64,000 nt of DNA, from assembly GCA_034770075.1 (NCBI GenBank), contig CM068380.1, positions 86,884,112 through 86,948,111 of the forward strand. The letters are read 5' to 3'. How positions within the stretch are numbered: the first letter of the stretch is position 1; each line of letters opens with the position of its first letter. Below are positions 12,476 through 25,300 of the stretch, piece after piece. The position numbers and the translations under genes are program-made. Below the pieces are notes generated by a model that saw nothing but the letters and a program-made list of their open reading frames with translations, had not been told where the DNA came from and ran no database searches. Source of the stretch: Aralia elata. Taxonomy: Eukaryota; Streptophyta; Magnoliopsida; Apiales; Araliaceae.

Positions 12476-13242
12476 TCAAATAAATAAATTGCAGAAGTTG
12501 GTCCAAAACATTTACCTACCTTTCAGGGACCAATATGAGGAATTAAAAGATTCAGTCAATTTGAAGCATAAAGTTATCAACAGAAAGATATATAGTTGGT
12601 AGTTTAAATACATATATATACTGGAGTAAATTCGAACTTAACTTGTAACGTTTCTTGTGGTCCAACACTCCAGCATCAGAGATTCAGATTGTAATGTATT
12701 CATAGTACTACTGTAGAGCATAAACCCTAACTGCATTAAATTTGTGGGTCCCCACTAAAACCATAACTAGAACTGAAAAAATTACAAACATATAGTATAA
12801 CATATAAATACAACTCTCTCTCTCTCTATATATATATATGTGTGTGTGTGTGTGTACGCGTACGTGTGTACACACTCCTACATTACGAAGTCGGAATGCA
12901 AACACTTGCATATAGAGAGTATTTATTAAGTTATCGTACGTGGGAATGTCTATTCTGGGCAAGTTTTGGTACTTCACGCGAAGAATCAATGTGTAGTACT
13001 ACTCCCACATGATTATGGGTTTATACCTAGCTAGCTAGCTAAAATATTCTATCAGTAATTATGTAGCTAGAGCTAATTAGGATGTGTTTGTGAGTGTTGA
13101 TTCGGAGACGACTGAAGGGATGGGAAAAATTATTCTTTCCAATATTTTTAGGAGGAATAACTTTTTATTCTCGTCTTTTTCCTTACCCCCAAATTAAAAC
13201 ACACAAATAGAATTTAAAGGGTGAGTCTATAATCTCTCGCTA
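11212..13242. other. 3' flank of the demethylase gene and intergenic sequence
   Basis: The first 200-500 bases are probably 3' UTR. No further gene is supported. Microsatellites occur at 12408-12475 ((TA)n then (CA)n) and 12808-12855 ((CT)n, (TA)n, (TG)n). Frames in this stretch have no recognisable motif. Confidence 0.5.
12408..12475. repeat. Compound (TA)n(CA)n microsatellite
   Basis: About 20 TA units run straight into about 13 CA units. Confidence 0.95.
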
Positions 13243-13633
13243 TAATATAATGAGTCTTCCTACGCTAACATGAAAAAGGGACCTGAAAATTGGACATTTT
13301 CAATTTCCTTTGTTTTTTTTTTTGGTTGAGTCCAAACATATTTATACTATGGATTTAAAAAAAAAAATAGGAAAAAACATAAAAAATTAGGTCTAATTTG
13401 GATATATATCAAAAAAATGGTAGTATGGGCCATACTACCATTTTTTTGATATATATCCAAATTGAACCTAATTTTTTATGTTTTTTCCTAATTTTTTTTT
13501 TTAAAATCCATAGTATAAATATGTTTAGACTCAACCAAAAAAAAAATTTTAAAAAAAAGCAAAGGAAATTAAAAATGTCCAATTTTTGGGTCCTTTTTTC
13601 ATGTCCCCGTAGACTTATTCTAATATAATATCT
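13243..13633. mobile_element. 390-bp near-perfect hairpin (fold-back MITE)
   Basis: Two arms of about 190 bases mirror each other around a one-base centre at 13429 (TGGTAGTATGG G CCATACTACCA). Similarity stays high outwards through ATATATATCAAAAAAATGG, TTTATACTATGGATTT and TTGGACATTTT, and weakens near the outer ends. No TSD is clear and there is no coding content. If transcribed, the RNA would fold into one long duplex, so it could be a source of small RNAs. The class is not assigned. Confidence 0.8.
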
Positions 13634-14031
13634 GAATTATAAGGCGCTAGAAACTTTAACAGTACAAAATTTGCTCACTTTGACCTTACAATGATATTTA
13701 GAGCGCATTCATCAATTTATTGTGTACATAAGTTTCTCTCTAGAACTTAATGAGAAAGGGAAAAAAAAGAAAAGAAAATAAGACTAATATAATTATATAT
13801 AGGTAGTTCGGTAGTGTATATGCATGAGAAATTAAGAAAGAGTACATATATTGATGATATGTGTAGATCTAGAGAGATAATTAAGTGGGGATTGAAATAA
13901 AGATGAAGAGGGATCGATGATTACCCGAAAGAAACGGGGGAAAGCTAGGCTCATTTCTAGGCATGCATGGCCATGTGAGGTAAGCAATTAAGCAAAGCAG
14001 TACTTCAGGGATATATATATATAAATATATA

Positions 14032-14073
<42 letters not shown>

Positions 14074-14077
14074 TGAG
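13634..14077. other. Intergenic sequence ending in a TA microsatellite
   Basis: No gene is seen. A TA-rich microsatellite covers about 14011-14070 and forms the left flank of the MITE at 14078. Confidence 0.5.
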
Positions 14078-14251
14078 TCCGGTTCTCTAGCGAACCAAGG
14101 GCATTAAACAAAAAACGAACCGGTTATAACGACAATTTTGTTCGTCGCTATAACATAGATTATCCATTTTCTATGTTATAGTGACATACAAATTCGTCGT
14201 TATAACCAATTCGTTTTTAGTTCGTTCCTTTCGATTAGCTGGACAACCGGA
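14078..14251. mobile_element. 174-bp palindromic MITE between TA microsatellites
   Basis: Left end TCCGGTTCTCTAGC and right end GCTGGACAACCGGA are inverted repeats. The fold continues inwards through CGAACCGGTTATAACGAC against GTCGTTATAACCAATTCG to a centre near 14163 (CTATAACATAGA against TCTATGTTATAG). Both flanks are TA repeats, as for the elements at 2941 and 4726, but the terminal sequence differs. Confidence 0.8.
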
Positions 14252-14863
14252 TATATATATATATATAAAGATGAGAGATGACAGATTTGGAGCTTCAATC
14301 CACTGGCAAATCAATTAGTCCAGCTTCATGCATCAATATATATATATATATATATATCATTTTTGACTACTGATCAGACAATTAGACAAACAAATCATGA
14401 TGATTTGGACATACACATACATACTTGCATGCATATATATTGCATGATAAGGAAAGGAAAATCTCATGATTAAAATGTCAAAATCAAAAAAAATATAACC
14501 CAATCTCAAAAGCTGAATTAATCTCAGAGCTAGCTAGGAAGAAAGGAGACTGCTACAGTACGTACTCAGGACATATTAATGTAGAACAAAAGGGGAATGA
14601 GACTGTTGCTGTGTGAATTCAAGGAGGATTTTAATACTACTACTATTTCTATATTGTATTTATCCAACTTTATTATAATATATATATATATAGAGAGAGA
14701 GAGAAAAGAGGAGAAAGTTGTCAGGATATTATTCCTTATATATGAAGTCATATTTTTAATCAAATGTTTCTTTCTATATGTCCAAAATAATCTCTCTTAT
14801 ATATTACTTTATGTCATGACTCACAATAGTCTAATAAAAAAACTTTTTCCTAGTGCCTAGGAG
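14252..14863. other. Intergenic sequence with TA-rich microsatellites
   Basis: TA runs lie at about 14251-14268 and 14337-14358, with smaller TA/GA runs near 14680-14702. No gene is supported. The last eight bases (CCTAGGAG, 14856-14863) are the left target duplication of the next element. Confidence 0.5.
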
Positions 14864-15975
14864 TAAGGCCGTAAACGAGTCAAACAGTTCGGACTCGATT
14901 CGAGCTCGACTCAAAAAAATACGAGCGAGACTTGGATTCGTTCAAAATATTATCCAAATCTGAGCATAAAAAATAGTTCGAATAAAAATACGAGTAGAAT
15001 CTGAGCAAGGTTATACTCGACTCGTTTAATATTCAAACTACTCGAATTCTCGATTGTGATTCGATACATACTCGATTGATACAAATTCGATTAGATACTC
15101 GATACATTCTCTTATAATATATACAAAATTAAATCAAATTAGGATAATTAATTATTATTATTATTTTTTGTTTTTAATTTTAATTGTGATTTTATATTTG
15201 TAAAGTGTAATAGTAAATATATTTTCTCATTTCTAAGTAAAATAACAAATTCAATTTATAATTATATTTATTTTAAAGCTAATTATTATGTGGAGACTCG
15301 AATTCGAGCTTGAATTTGAAGCTCGCGAGTAGTTTGTGTGACGCCCCCAAAATAGATCCACACAACCCATTTTGAGTTGCCAATAACATTCTACAAAATA
15401 CAAATACAAATACGAATTTTCCCATTTACAACTAATATTTGTCGTGTAAAATACGACCACACACATACTGTGACTTCCATACAAATATCGTACCGTATGG
15501 TACCACAGTATCCAAACCCAAATTATTACAATGCCGTAAAAAGACGGCAACACATGTTTTAAGTCTCCAGTACAATCATTATTAAACTATGTCATAACTT
15601 GATGAGGACAACCACTAACTCGGACCATCACTCCACTCCCCGGCTAGTCCCAGCTACATTTTCCTTTCCTGAGAAGAACAATGGGACAAAACTGAAAAGG
15701 GTGAGCTTAAATAGCCCAGTAAGAAATATCATGACTAAGATAATGAAGAATAAAAATTATCTTTAGTCTTCAACAATAATAAATCAGAGATTTAAAGATA
15801 TTATAATTGTTCAACAACAACAATTGCAGCGGAACAACAATCCATTAGAAGAGTCAAGTAGATTATAATATCTACCATCTTCTATAAATTAAAGGATCAC
15901 CACCAATATTTTATCCCTGTAACACCAATCAACAATTCCTGTTTATGAACATCCAAATCAACAGTTTATATTCAA

Positions 15976-16365
15976 CAGCCTCTCTTTGCACTACGTGCCA
16001 AAGATATTTATTTGTAACATCACCGGTCATGATCATGCCAAACGCCAGTTCATCTTTGCATTACGGCCAAAGAGAATTTTCACCATACGCCTTTGTTTGT
16101 AACACAAAAAGTCATGATTATACCAATACACAGTTTGGTCAAAATCATGTCACGCCAGTTCATCTTTGCACTACGGGCCAAAGATATTTATTTGTAACAT
16201 CACCGGTCATGATCATGCCAAACGCCAGTTCATCTTTGCATTACGGCCAAAGAGAATTTTCACCATACGCCTTTGTTTGTAACACAAAAAGTCATGATTA
16301 TACCAATACACAGTTTGGTCAAAATCATGTCACGCCAGTTCATCTTTGCACTACGGGCCAAAGAG
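15976..16365. repeat. 180-bp tandem duplication within the solo LTR
   Basis: The segment with CACCGGTCATGATCATGCC at 16021 recurs at 16201, exactly 180 bases later, almost unchanged, with a partial third copy at the end. The open frame at 15945-16445 is a product of this duplication (180 is a multiple of three) and is not a gene. Confidence 0.9.
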
Positions 16366-17361
16366 AACTATCACCACAATTTAAGTATGAGGATGAGAAT
16401 GATGACAATGATACAGTGAGATTAAGGATAAGAAAAACTTTATAATTTAATCAGTATCAAAGATTGACCAAATTGCCAACACGATGACCAAATTGTGGAG
16501 TCAAATTCAAGAATGATATTCAAGAAATTATTTCATGCTTCAACTATAACGTATAGAAATATTCAAGTGAAAGATATTAGATGAAGCACAAACTATTAAG
16601 GATATTCTACAATTTTTCAGGGATTTTCTCCATTTAAAAATAAGGTTTTGGAAACAAATAAGGATTTCTTATCATAAATGGAGAAATGTGAAAGAAAAAG
16701 ATATCCCTTAAAGAGTACAAAAGAAATGATAAGTTATATGAGTATAACAGAATATATGAAACTGCAATGGATTTTCACCTGTCATGCGATAATTCGCGTA
16801 GACAGATTATTTCCACAACAAATTAATAAGTAATGAATACGACGGGTTTATCACCAGGTATGCGTCAATCCCGCACGAACAGGTTATACCCACAAATTTA
16901 TAAGGAACAAATGCAAAGGGATATTCACCAGGTACGACACTCCGTACATACAGGTTATTCCCACAGAGTAATAAGGAATGAATACAAAAGGGTATTCACT
17001 AGGCATGCGTCATACCGCACGGACAGGTTATCCCCACAAATTAATACAGAATGAATAACAACCTTTATGAGTATAATATCACTTACGAACATGAAAGCAA
17101 ATGATATTATATATGATTATGAAAGAAATGATATTCCCTACCTTCGTTAACTGGATGTTACTTTCTATGAAGTTTACTAACTTCGGATAATACTAGTATT
17201 CTCACAAATACTCACAATAGCCTAGCACACTAAGAGAACTTCAGAAATTTAGAGAGAGGGATGAAGTATAAGCAATGAAGGTGTGAAAATTTCTTAAGTA
17301 AACTCTCCCTATTTATAGGAAAATTAAGGTGAGGGCATTTTGGTCTTTTCCCCATATTCTT

Positions 17362-17477
17362 TTAATATCATCCATCCATTTTTTCTTCCATTAATATCAT
17401 CCATCCATTTTTTCTTCCATTAATATCATCCATCCATTTATTCTTCCATTAATATCATCCATCCATTTATTCAAAAA
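17362..17477. repeat. 29-bp minisatellite, four copies, in the solo LTR
   Basis: Units beginning TTAATATCATCCATCC start at 17362, 17391, 17420 and 17449. Just downstream (about 17484-17540) a shorter unit, TTCCATTATCAAAAGATAA, repeats about three times. Confidence 0.85.
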
Positions 17478-18862
17478 GATTAATCTATTATCAAAAGATA
17501 ATTCCATTATCAAAAGATAATTCCATTATCAAAAGATAAAACCATAAAAAATAACTCCATTATCACAATAAATCCATTTTTCTGTATTATTGTGTTAAAT
17601 GTATTAATATCACAGATATCATATACTCGCAATACTGACAACCAGATTATTCCCAGGAAAGAGGGGGCCTTCCATAAAAAAATGGCGCGCAATTAAATAA
17701 CCCCTTTCCTTGACAGAATTTCTAGACATTGTCGATAATGCTAAAATATCCTATCAAATGATATAAGTTACAGTGTCGTGATAAATAGTAAAATATATTA
17801 TGCAGATGCTAATTAACAATTATTGAATCAAGATACTATGCACTTGCTACTTTATCAATTATTGAATCAATAATATAAAACACTATGCAACATCGTGAGC
17901 TACTGTGGAATACCGTGTGCTACTGTGGAATAACGCGTTTTACTGTTCTTTTTATCACCGGGTATTTTAACAGTTATCGGTTAAAGTTTTGCCGCCAATT
18001 TCTATCACTTTCTATATCCGACAGTTAACCCGTTGTGGGGCCCACTATCATTGACAATATTTCCATTTCGGCGCCGTCGTACGGTACCGAATATAATATT
18101 CCCCGACAGAAGGAATATTCCCCGACATACTATTTATCAGATAATTTGCATATAACACCCTTAACTATCATTTATAACAATTAAGCACTTCACTATTTAG
18201 AAAAATAATTATAAAGAAAATAATAAATTTTTATTTCATAAATTCGGGGTCTGACAGTTTGAATATAATTCGATCCGAGTCGGATCGAATTCGAATAATA
18301 AATATTCGAGTCGAGTCGAATCTAAGCAGAAATTTTCAAATATAATTCGAATTCGAGTCGAATTCGAGTACGAATTTAACTTTTTGAGTCGAATTCGAGT
18401 AGCTCTCTGTTCGCTTCGGCTCAACTCGTTTACACCCTTACCTAAGAGAAACATTTGAATGAAGTACTGTAGCCTTAAAAAGTTAATTGCATTGCAAATT
18501 AAGTGCATATATTATTATTATTAAGTATCCGGCATAAAGGGACATCATATATTACACGTACATACGCAGCAGTACGTAGCAATTGCTAAGCCCTAATAGT
18601 ATGGTTTTTTTTTCTTGTGATGATACTAATAGTAGCCTATGTAATATAATGATACTACTACTTGGCTACTCTACGCAATTCTCACGAGTGACTTCAGGCA
18701 GTCAATCAGACAAGAGTCCCGTCGGCAAATGGAGTAGTTTATAAAACTTAAGAATTTGGAGATGTTATTTTGGAAGGAAAGCGGCCTAGTGAATCATTTT
18801 ATTGTAAAAATTAGTTAATCTCATCTAAGTAATTTTTCAAGGATAAGTTAGTTTTTATATAA

Positions 18863-19123
18863 TACTTCGTTTGTTCCAAAATTAAAAATACAATTTAATT
18901 TTTAAAGTCAAACGACAACATATTAAACTTTAATTAATTGATATGACTTTATTTAATTTTAGTTGATATAATTATTATAATTGTATAGTATATAGCAAAA
19001 AATATTAATCACAAATTTATTTCATTCTAAACTTTTATGAGTCATACCAATTTTGAATTTTAGTATGTCGTCGTTTGACTTCAAAAGTCAAATTATATCT
19101 CTACTTTTAGAACGAAAAGAGTA
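18863..19123. mobile_element. Stowaway-like (Tc1/mariner) MITE
   Basis: The TA-flanked ends TACTTCGTTTGTTCC and GAACGAAAAGAGTA are inverted repeats, and the fold continues through AAAGTCAAACGACAACAT against ATGTCGTCGTTTGACTT. Size of about 260 bp and TA duplication fit Stowaway. Confidence 0.75.
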
Positions 19124-19181
19124 TTTTATTTTCACTTGGGTACTAAAAGTTAAAAGACATCTCAGGTGAAGTTTTTTGATC

Positions 19182-19668
19182 ATTATTGCGTTTGTGAGTT
19201 TGGAAGGATGGGATGAGAAGAGAAAGTATAGGAGGGGAAGGAATGAGAATGAATTATAATTTTTCTTTGTCATGTTTATGCGTTTTAGAAAGGAAGGGAA
19301 GTGATGTGATTTTAATTATATTTTTCCTTGTTTGCGAGTTTAAAAGGAGGGAAGTGAAGAAAATATATTTTTATTTTTAAGCTACACTATTACTATATTA
19401 CCTTTACATATTAATGTAATAAATGATATGATTTATTTTGAAAGGTTATTTTAAGTAATATAAAACATCTAACTTTTTTATCATTTCTCATCCCTCCAAA
19501 TCCTCTCATTTTTGGGGGAAAAGTTTTGAGTCAAAAATGAAATTTATTTTACCTTCAAATTCTTTCACTTTTTCCCTAAAAAAACTCACCAGCATGAGAT
19601 TTGAAGGAATTTTAATTATTTCCCCTTTCCCTTCCTTCCCCTAAAAAAAACTTACAAACACAAGGTAA
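19182..19668. mobile_element. Probable fold-back MITE, about 490 bp
   Basis: The left end has ATTGCGTTTGTGAGTTT and the right end AAACTTACAAACACAAGG, an imperfect inverted repeat. Inner sequences rich in GGAAGGGAAG and CCCTTCCTTCCCC mirror each other. No clean TSD is found, so exact borders and class are uncertain. Confidence 0.45.
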
Positions 19669-21164
19669 CAAAGATTTAGATAGAGTCGGGGCTGCGATAT
19701 ACTCTCCAACCACAGTCCCTCCAATGCATATATTTTATAATAATTTTTGTAATTATGTATGCATATATATATATATATATTATATTTATCTGCATTTACA
19801 TATAAGGAATGATTTATAGCTAATATTAACTATGAATATTATTTGAACTAGTGCATCTTTCACCGTTTAAGCCAAAATCCAATGCCCATGGTTATATTAA
19901 AAACATACCTTATGCTACTAAGACTAGCTAAAGGCAAAGAAATTAAACACTACAAGAAAATTATTAAAGGCGGACAAAATTATTTTTGATGGAAGATATT
20001 TCGTTAACATTAATTCAATTCTGCCGGAATATTCCGTTAGAAATAAATCCCTCAGAATTATTGTAATTTCGACGGAATTCCGTCAGAATAATGTTAGTCC
20101 AATGACGCCAACATTTTGCATCAGTGCGAATTATAATTTCGACGAAAGAGTATTTATTTCTGACGGACCGTCCATCGAAAATAGCTTAATCCCGAGGGAA
20201 CTATTTTCGATAGAAGTTCTATCAAAAACATATGATTTTAATTAGGGATCAGACCTGTTTCTTCCTCTCATTTCTTTTTCTCCATTTTCTCTCTCCAGCC
20301 GCGGCGACGAACCTTCCTTCTCTCACTCCTTTTTTCTCCACCTCCTCCCTTCATCGCTCCCTCGTCGGCGACCTCCTCCTCCCCTCTATCTCTCACAGTA
20401 AATTGATAAGGCTCAAACCCTAGTCTTTCATTTAAACCTCCTCTCTTTGTTAGACTTTGCCAGCGGCAACATCGTGGGTAAGGGCGACAACATGCGGCAA
20501 AATTTTCTCTTTTCAACATTCAAATCAAGTGAGGTACACAATTTCTATCTTCAATTAAGTTGTGGTGTTAGGGTTTGAATATTAAGGTATATGCAACTAA
20601 TTTTGGGGCTTAATTTAGGGTTTAAATTTATTTTTTTTGTACGAAACTGATATTGAGGCTGAATGTTCAATTTGGGTTTGATATTTAGTGTATTGTACCA
20701 TTCAAATTAGTGTTTGATTTGTGTAATTACATATATAAAATATAATGTCCATAATCTAATATTGAAGAGATGAATGTATATACACATGTTCATCAAGAGG
20801 TGTGTTTGACTTTGATTATGAGGTTCTATTGCAGCATGTTTTGTATCAATTTGGGTTTATGTTCTATTTTATATGAACTTACTGAATGTATCAATTTGAG
20901 TTTTATTTTATATATACAAATGTTCAGTAAGTGTTTGATTTATGTTATGTTTAGGTATACTAAATGTTCGAATATGATAATCTGATATTTAGTTAGGTTT
21001 TATCACATTGTTGATTATTTGTTGTATGATTTGTATGTTGTCCATAGTGGTTAAATTTGGAATGCCATATTTGCCATTTATGACAGAATTCCCGACGAAA
21101 TTTCTGTCAGAATTTTTTAATTACAACTTTTATGGGTCCCGCTTATTTTATTTATGTATTTAAC

Positions 21165-21800
21165 TTTGTTTCTTAATATTAAAATAAACTAAGTAAGATT
21201 TACTTAGTTTTTTAGTAAATAAAATAAATATATAATATAATATAAAATATAAATAAAATAATTAAATTAAATTAAATAATATTATATAATATAATACAAA
21301 ATAAAATCAATTAAGATATAATAAATTTAATTTAATAACATATAAATAAATTTTTAAAAAAAATATAAATTAATTAATATAATACAAAATAAATTTTAAA
21401 AAATATAATAAACTAGAATAAAATGAAATAAATTAATTAAAATAAAATAAAATAAAATAAATTGTGTGAAATTAAATTAAATATTATAATATAATGTAAT
21501 ATAATACAAATAAACAAAATAAATAAAATGAAATAAATAAATTAAAATAAACAAATTAAAATAATTAAATGAAATGAAATGAAATTAAATATTAAATACA
21601 ATATAATATATTACAAATAAATAAAATAAAATAAAATAAATTTAAATATTTTAAATTAAATTACATTATATTAAATTAATTCGTATTCTTTAGAAATAAG
21701 TTAATCAACAATAAATTAAAATAAAATAAAGTACTATAATATAATATAATGTTATATAATATAATATAATAAACTAAGTAGTATTTACTTAGTTCCACTG
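21165..21800. repeat. Very AT-rich low-complexity block in the CACTA element
   Basis: About 640 bases consist almost only of AAATA, TAAAT and TATAA permutations with no fixed period. Short matching CTAAGTA/TACTTAG sequences lie at its borders (21188-21210 and 21774-21800). Confidence 0.8.
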
Positions 21801-21897
21801 CTACGTAAAATAAAGTAAAAATATTACAATATATTCATATAATAGTTCTTATAAAGTTGGTAGCATTTACTTAGTTTGTCACAAATAAAATAAATTA

Positions 21898-21909
21898 CAT
21901 ATATATGTA

Positions 21910-21960
<51 letters not shown>
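21898..21960. repeat. (TG)n(TA)n microsatellite in the CACTA element
   Basis: A short TG run is followed by more than 20 TA units, upstream of the transposase remnant. Confidence 0.9.
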
Positions 21961-21962
<2 letters not shown>

Positions 21963-22399
21963 CGTGTATGTAGTATAGTTTGGAGTTTAGAAATCATTTG
22001 ACATTCACTCATTAGGAGTGACTATCGAATAGTCCCTACTCTGAGACTATTACTAGATATTATGTCTCTCACTTAGGTCGATGTCAATGGCTTGACTATG
22101 TTTTTTCTTGAGTATTTTTCAGCCGGGATCTCTACATGTTCTTCGAGTGCATACTTAGATTAAGTTATCTTAGTCTGTTTTGTGTACTTGGAGACCATGG
22201 GGAGGTGTTATCGAAATTTTCTTGAAACAGAATAAGCACGGTCAAGGTGTTGGCATTAGTGAGGAAACGCGTCTAGGAACGGGATAGAAACCTAACCCTT
22301 GTAGAGAGGAGATACTAGGAAAGTAAAATTCATGCATGGACCACATACATGAATATCCCTGTTTTGAATGTGTGTTTTGTTAAGTTAAAGATGTCAGCC

Positions 22400-25300
22400 G
22401 ACAAGAGTTGGATGAGAGGGAATTAGTTGATGTTTACCGTGATAGGGTGTGCAATTTTTTGAACAAAGCAATAGAATATGCTTATGATCTGATTTGGAAG
22501 AAAGCCGACGAAATTAAATTCGACTTATTTTCATGTGGGTTTGTGGATGGGTATTCCGTATGGATTCATCACAGGGAATCAGTTGGGTTAAGGGAACTGA
22601 CCAACAGTGTAGACCAACGAGGATTCATACGCTGATAACTATGATGTCGTAGAGATGTTGGTCGATACTTATAGCCTTAACAATATAAATTGGGCTGAAA
22701 ACGAGCATTCATCAACCAGTGCTCAGCAAGAGCCAAATGATATAGCTGCTGGCTGTTACAAGATGCTATCTGAATCAGGGGTCCCATTGTATCCTGGAAA
22801 TGATAAACACACCAAGCTATTTGCAGTGACGAAGCTCTTACACTTCAAGAATGAGCATGACTGCAGTGAAAGAGATTTTGCTCTTATCAGCGAGTTCTTA
22901 CCTAAGGATCATACTTTGCCTACCAATTACTACGAACTGAAGAAAATGGTAAACGGGTTGAATATGGAGTATCAGAAGATCGATGCTTATGAGCAGGATT
23001 ACATGTTATACTATGGGGATGACATAGATAAGATGCAGTGTGATATATGCAATTTATCTCGGTACAAGGCGACAAAACGTGGGGGGAAGGAGAAACATAT
23101 GCCTAAGAAGATTTTACGGTACTTTCCACTTGCGCCGAAGCTTCAACGGCTATTCATGTCGTCATACACTACTGAGCATATGAATTGGCATAGAACAAGG
23201 GAAATCGTGCCCAGTTAGCTGACTCACCCTGCAGATGGAGATGGATGGAAGAAATTTGATAAAAAAAATTCACAGTTTGCGAAGCAAGTCAGGAGTGTGA
23301 GGATCGACATGACTATGGATGACTTCTGCCCATTTAATAATTTTAGTCAACTCTATTCTATTTTGTCGGTGATCATGGTAACTTATAATCTTCCACCATC
23401 TTTGTGCATGAAGGATTCATATTTGTTCTTGACTTTACTTATATTGGGGATAAAAGTCCTACAAAAGACATTAACGTGTACCTCAAGTCGTTAATCGATG
23501 AACTTAAGATGTTGTGGGAGACGAGGGTCCAAACGTATGATAAATCGGTCAAACATAATTTTGTGATAAAGGCAGCCGTGTTATGGACTATCACTGACTT
23601 TCCAGCTCTTGGGATGATCAGTGGTTGGTCGACTCACGGGAAGCTGTCATGTCCAGTGTGTATAGGGATGTGCAAGGCACACAACTGCAGCATGGGCGAA
23701 AAACTAGTTTCTTTGGAACAACTTGTAGATTCTTGCCTGTTAATCACAGTTATAGAAAGATGTTTGCACAGTTCAACAAAATGATAGAGAAGAAGGGGGT
23801 TGTTGGTCGACTGTCGGGTAGCGAGGTCTTAGGCTGGCTGAACGATCAGTCATTTCCACCGCCAGGCAAGGCGCATAGTAAGTTGAGAGCATTAGGGTAC
23901 GGGAAGACTCATAACTGGACACATTCGCCCATGTGGTTTGAGTTGTCGTACTGGGTCACGCTTTCAGTCCGTCATTGTATAGATATCATGCATACAGGAA
24001 AAAAATGTATTCGAGAACTTGTTTTACACCGTGTTAAATGCGAGTGGCAAAACAAAGGACAGTGACAATGTACAAAAAGATTTAGAGGCATTAAAAATCA
24101 GGCGGGAATTGTGGCTCTACCCTAACAATACAAAGCCTAAAGCTGCATTTTGTTTTACCAAGTAACAGGTTGAAGACATTTGCAAATGGGTAAGTGTGTT
24201 GAAGCTCCCAGATGGATATACTTCTAACATATCTCGTTGCAGCAAGGTTGAACAGTTGAAAATTAATGGGTACAAGAGTCATGATTGTCATGTATTTATG
24301 CAGAAGTTGATGCCAATTGCATTTCGTGAGATGTTACCTAGAAAAATTATAGATGCCTTAATCGAACTTTCAAATTTCTTTCGAAATTTATGCTCAACAG
24401 TTATAAGGTACAATGATGTAGAGCAGATAGAAAATAATATTGTGCTTACAATGTGCAAGGTTAAAATGATCTTCCCTCTAGGATTCTTTAACTCGATGGA
24501 GCATCTGCTTATTAATCTACCATATGAATTTAAACTTGGAGGACCGGTGAATATCGGTGGATGTATCCTTTTAAGAAGTAATAACATCTATAAATTACAT
24601 TTTGATGATATTTATAACTCATATTCTCAATCAACGTATTTCAAGTATACGCGTCGATTAAAACAGAAAGTAAAAAAACAAAGCTCGTGTAGAGGGATCT
24701 ATTGCTGAATGCTATATGGTGGAAGAACTTGTCAACTTTTGCTCCTTATACTTTGACGATGTTGTCTCAACGAAGCACAACCGTTTAAGTCAGAATGAGG
24801 TCGTCGTACCCCAATCTCATGTTGATGAGTTAACTGTATTCACCTTTTCGGCTAAATCATTTTGCCATGAGACGATGATTTAAGCAACAAAGATTTGAAG
24901 ATTGTATCTACATACGTGCTTCTAAATATGGCTGAAGTATCGTCATACATCAAATATGTATTATTATTTGTCAAATCTTTAATATTTAGAAGCGTAATTA
25001 ACAATTAAACCATTTTATTATTATTTCAGTTAATTCGAAGAGAAAGCGTATGCTTTTAACCCGGGGTTAAATTCAGCACAGGTGAAAGTATTTACTACTG
25101 CTAATTTCCAAAAGTGGTTTAAGAGAAGGGTTGAAGAAGGTAACGTTTCTGAGCATTTTAGAGATGTCATCTGAGGTCCTTACAATCTTGTTAGTTCATT
25201 TCGTTACTTCGTGAATGAGTATAGATTCAGATTTAAGGTTGATAAGTTAAATGAACTCACATCAGTCAATTCTGACGTTGTTGTGTTGGGAAACTGTTAC

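Larger units (their letters stand above)
15337..18256 (-). mobile_element. Solo LTR, 2.9 kb, perfect 5-bp TSD
   Basis: The element begins TGTGACGCCCCC and ends GGGGTCTGACA, and both sides carry GTTTG (15332-15336 and 18257-18261). TG...CA ends and a 5-bp duplication are diagnostic for an LTR, and no internal domain or second LTR exists. The minus orientation is inferred from the relative at 26216-28790, where a tRNA primer site lies beyond the TGTGACG end. Long LTRs of this type are common in Ty3/gypsy Tekay/Del elements; the lineage is inferred. It carries the 180-bp and 29-bp tandem repeats listed below. Confidence 0.9.
14864..18440. mobile_element. TIR element rich in CGAGT motifs, 8-bp TSD (hAT-like), split by a solo LTR
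   Basis: The left end TAAGGCCGTAAACGAGT and right end ACTCGTTTACACCCTTA are inverted repeats. They are flanked by CCTAGGAG (14856-14863) and CCTAAGAG (18441-18448), an 8-bp target duplication with one mismatch, as expected for hAT transposons. Without the inserted LTR (15337-18256 plus one 5-bp duplication) the element is about 650 bp, made largely of TCGAG/CTCGAATTC repeats, and non-coding. A relative of 332 bp lies at 55550-55881. Confidence 0.8.

Noticed and set aside
15945..16445. 166-residue frame with internal repeats
   Set aside because: It lies inside a solo LTR and arises from a 180-bp duplication.
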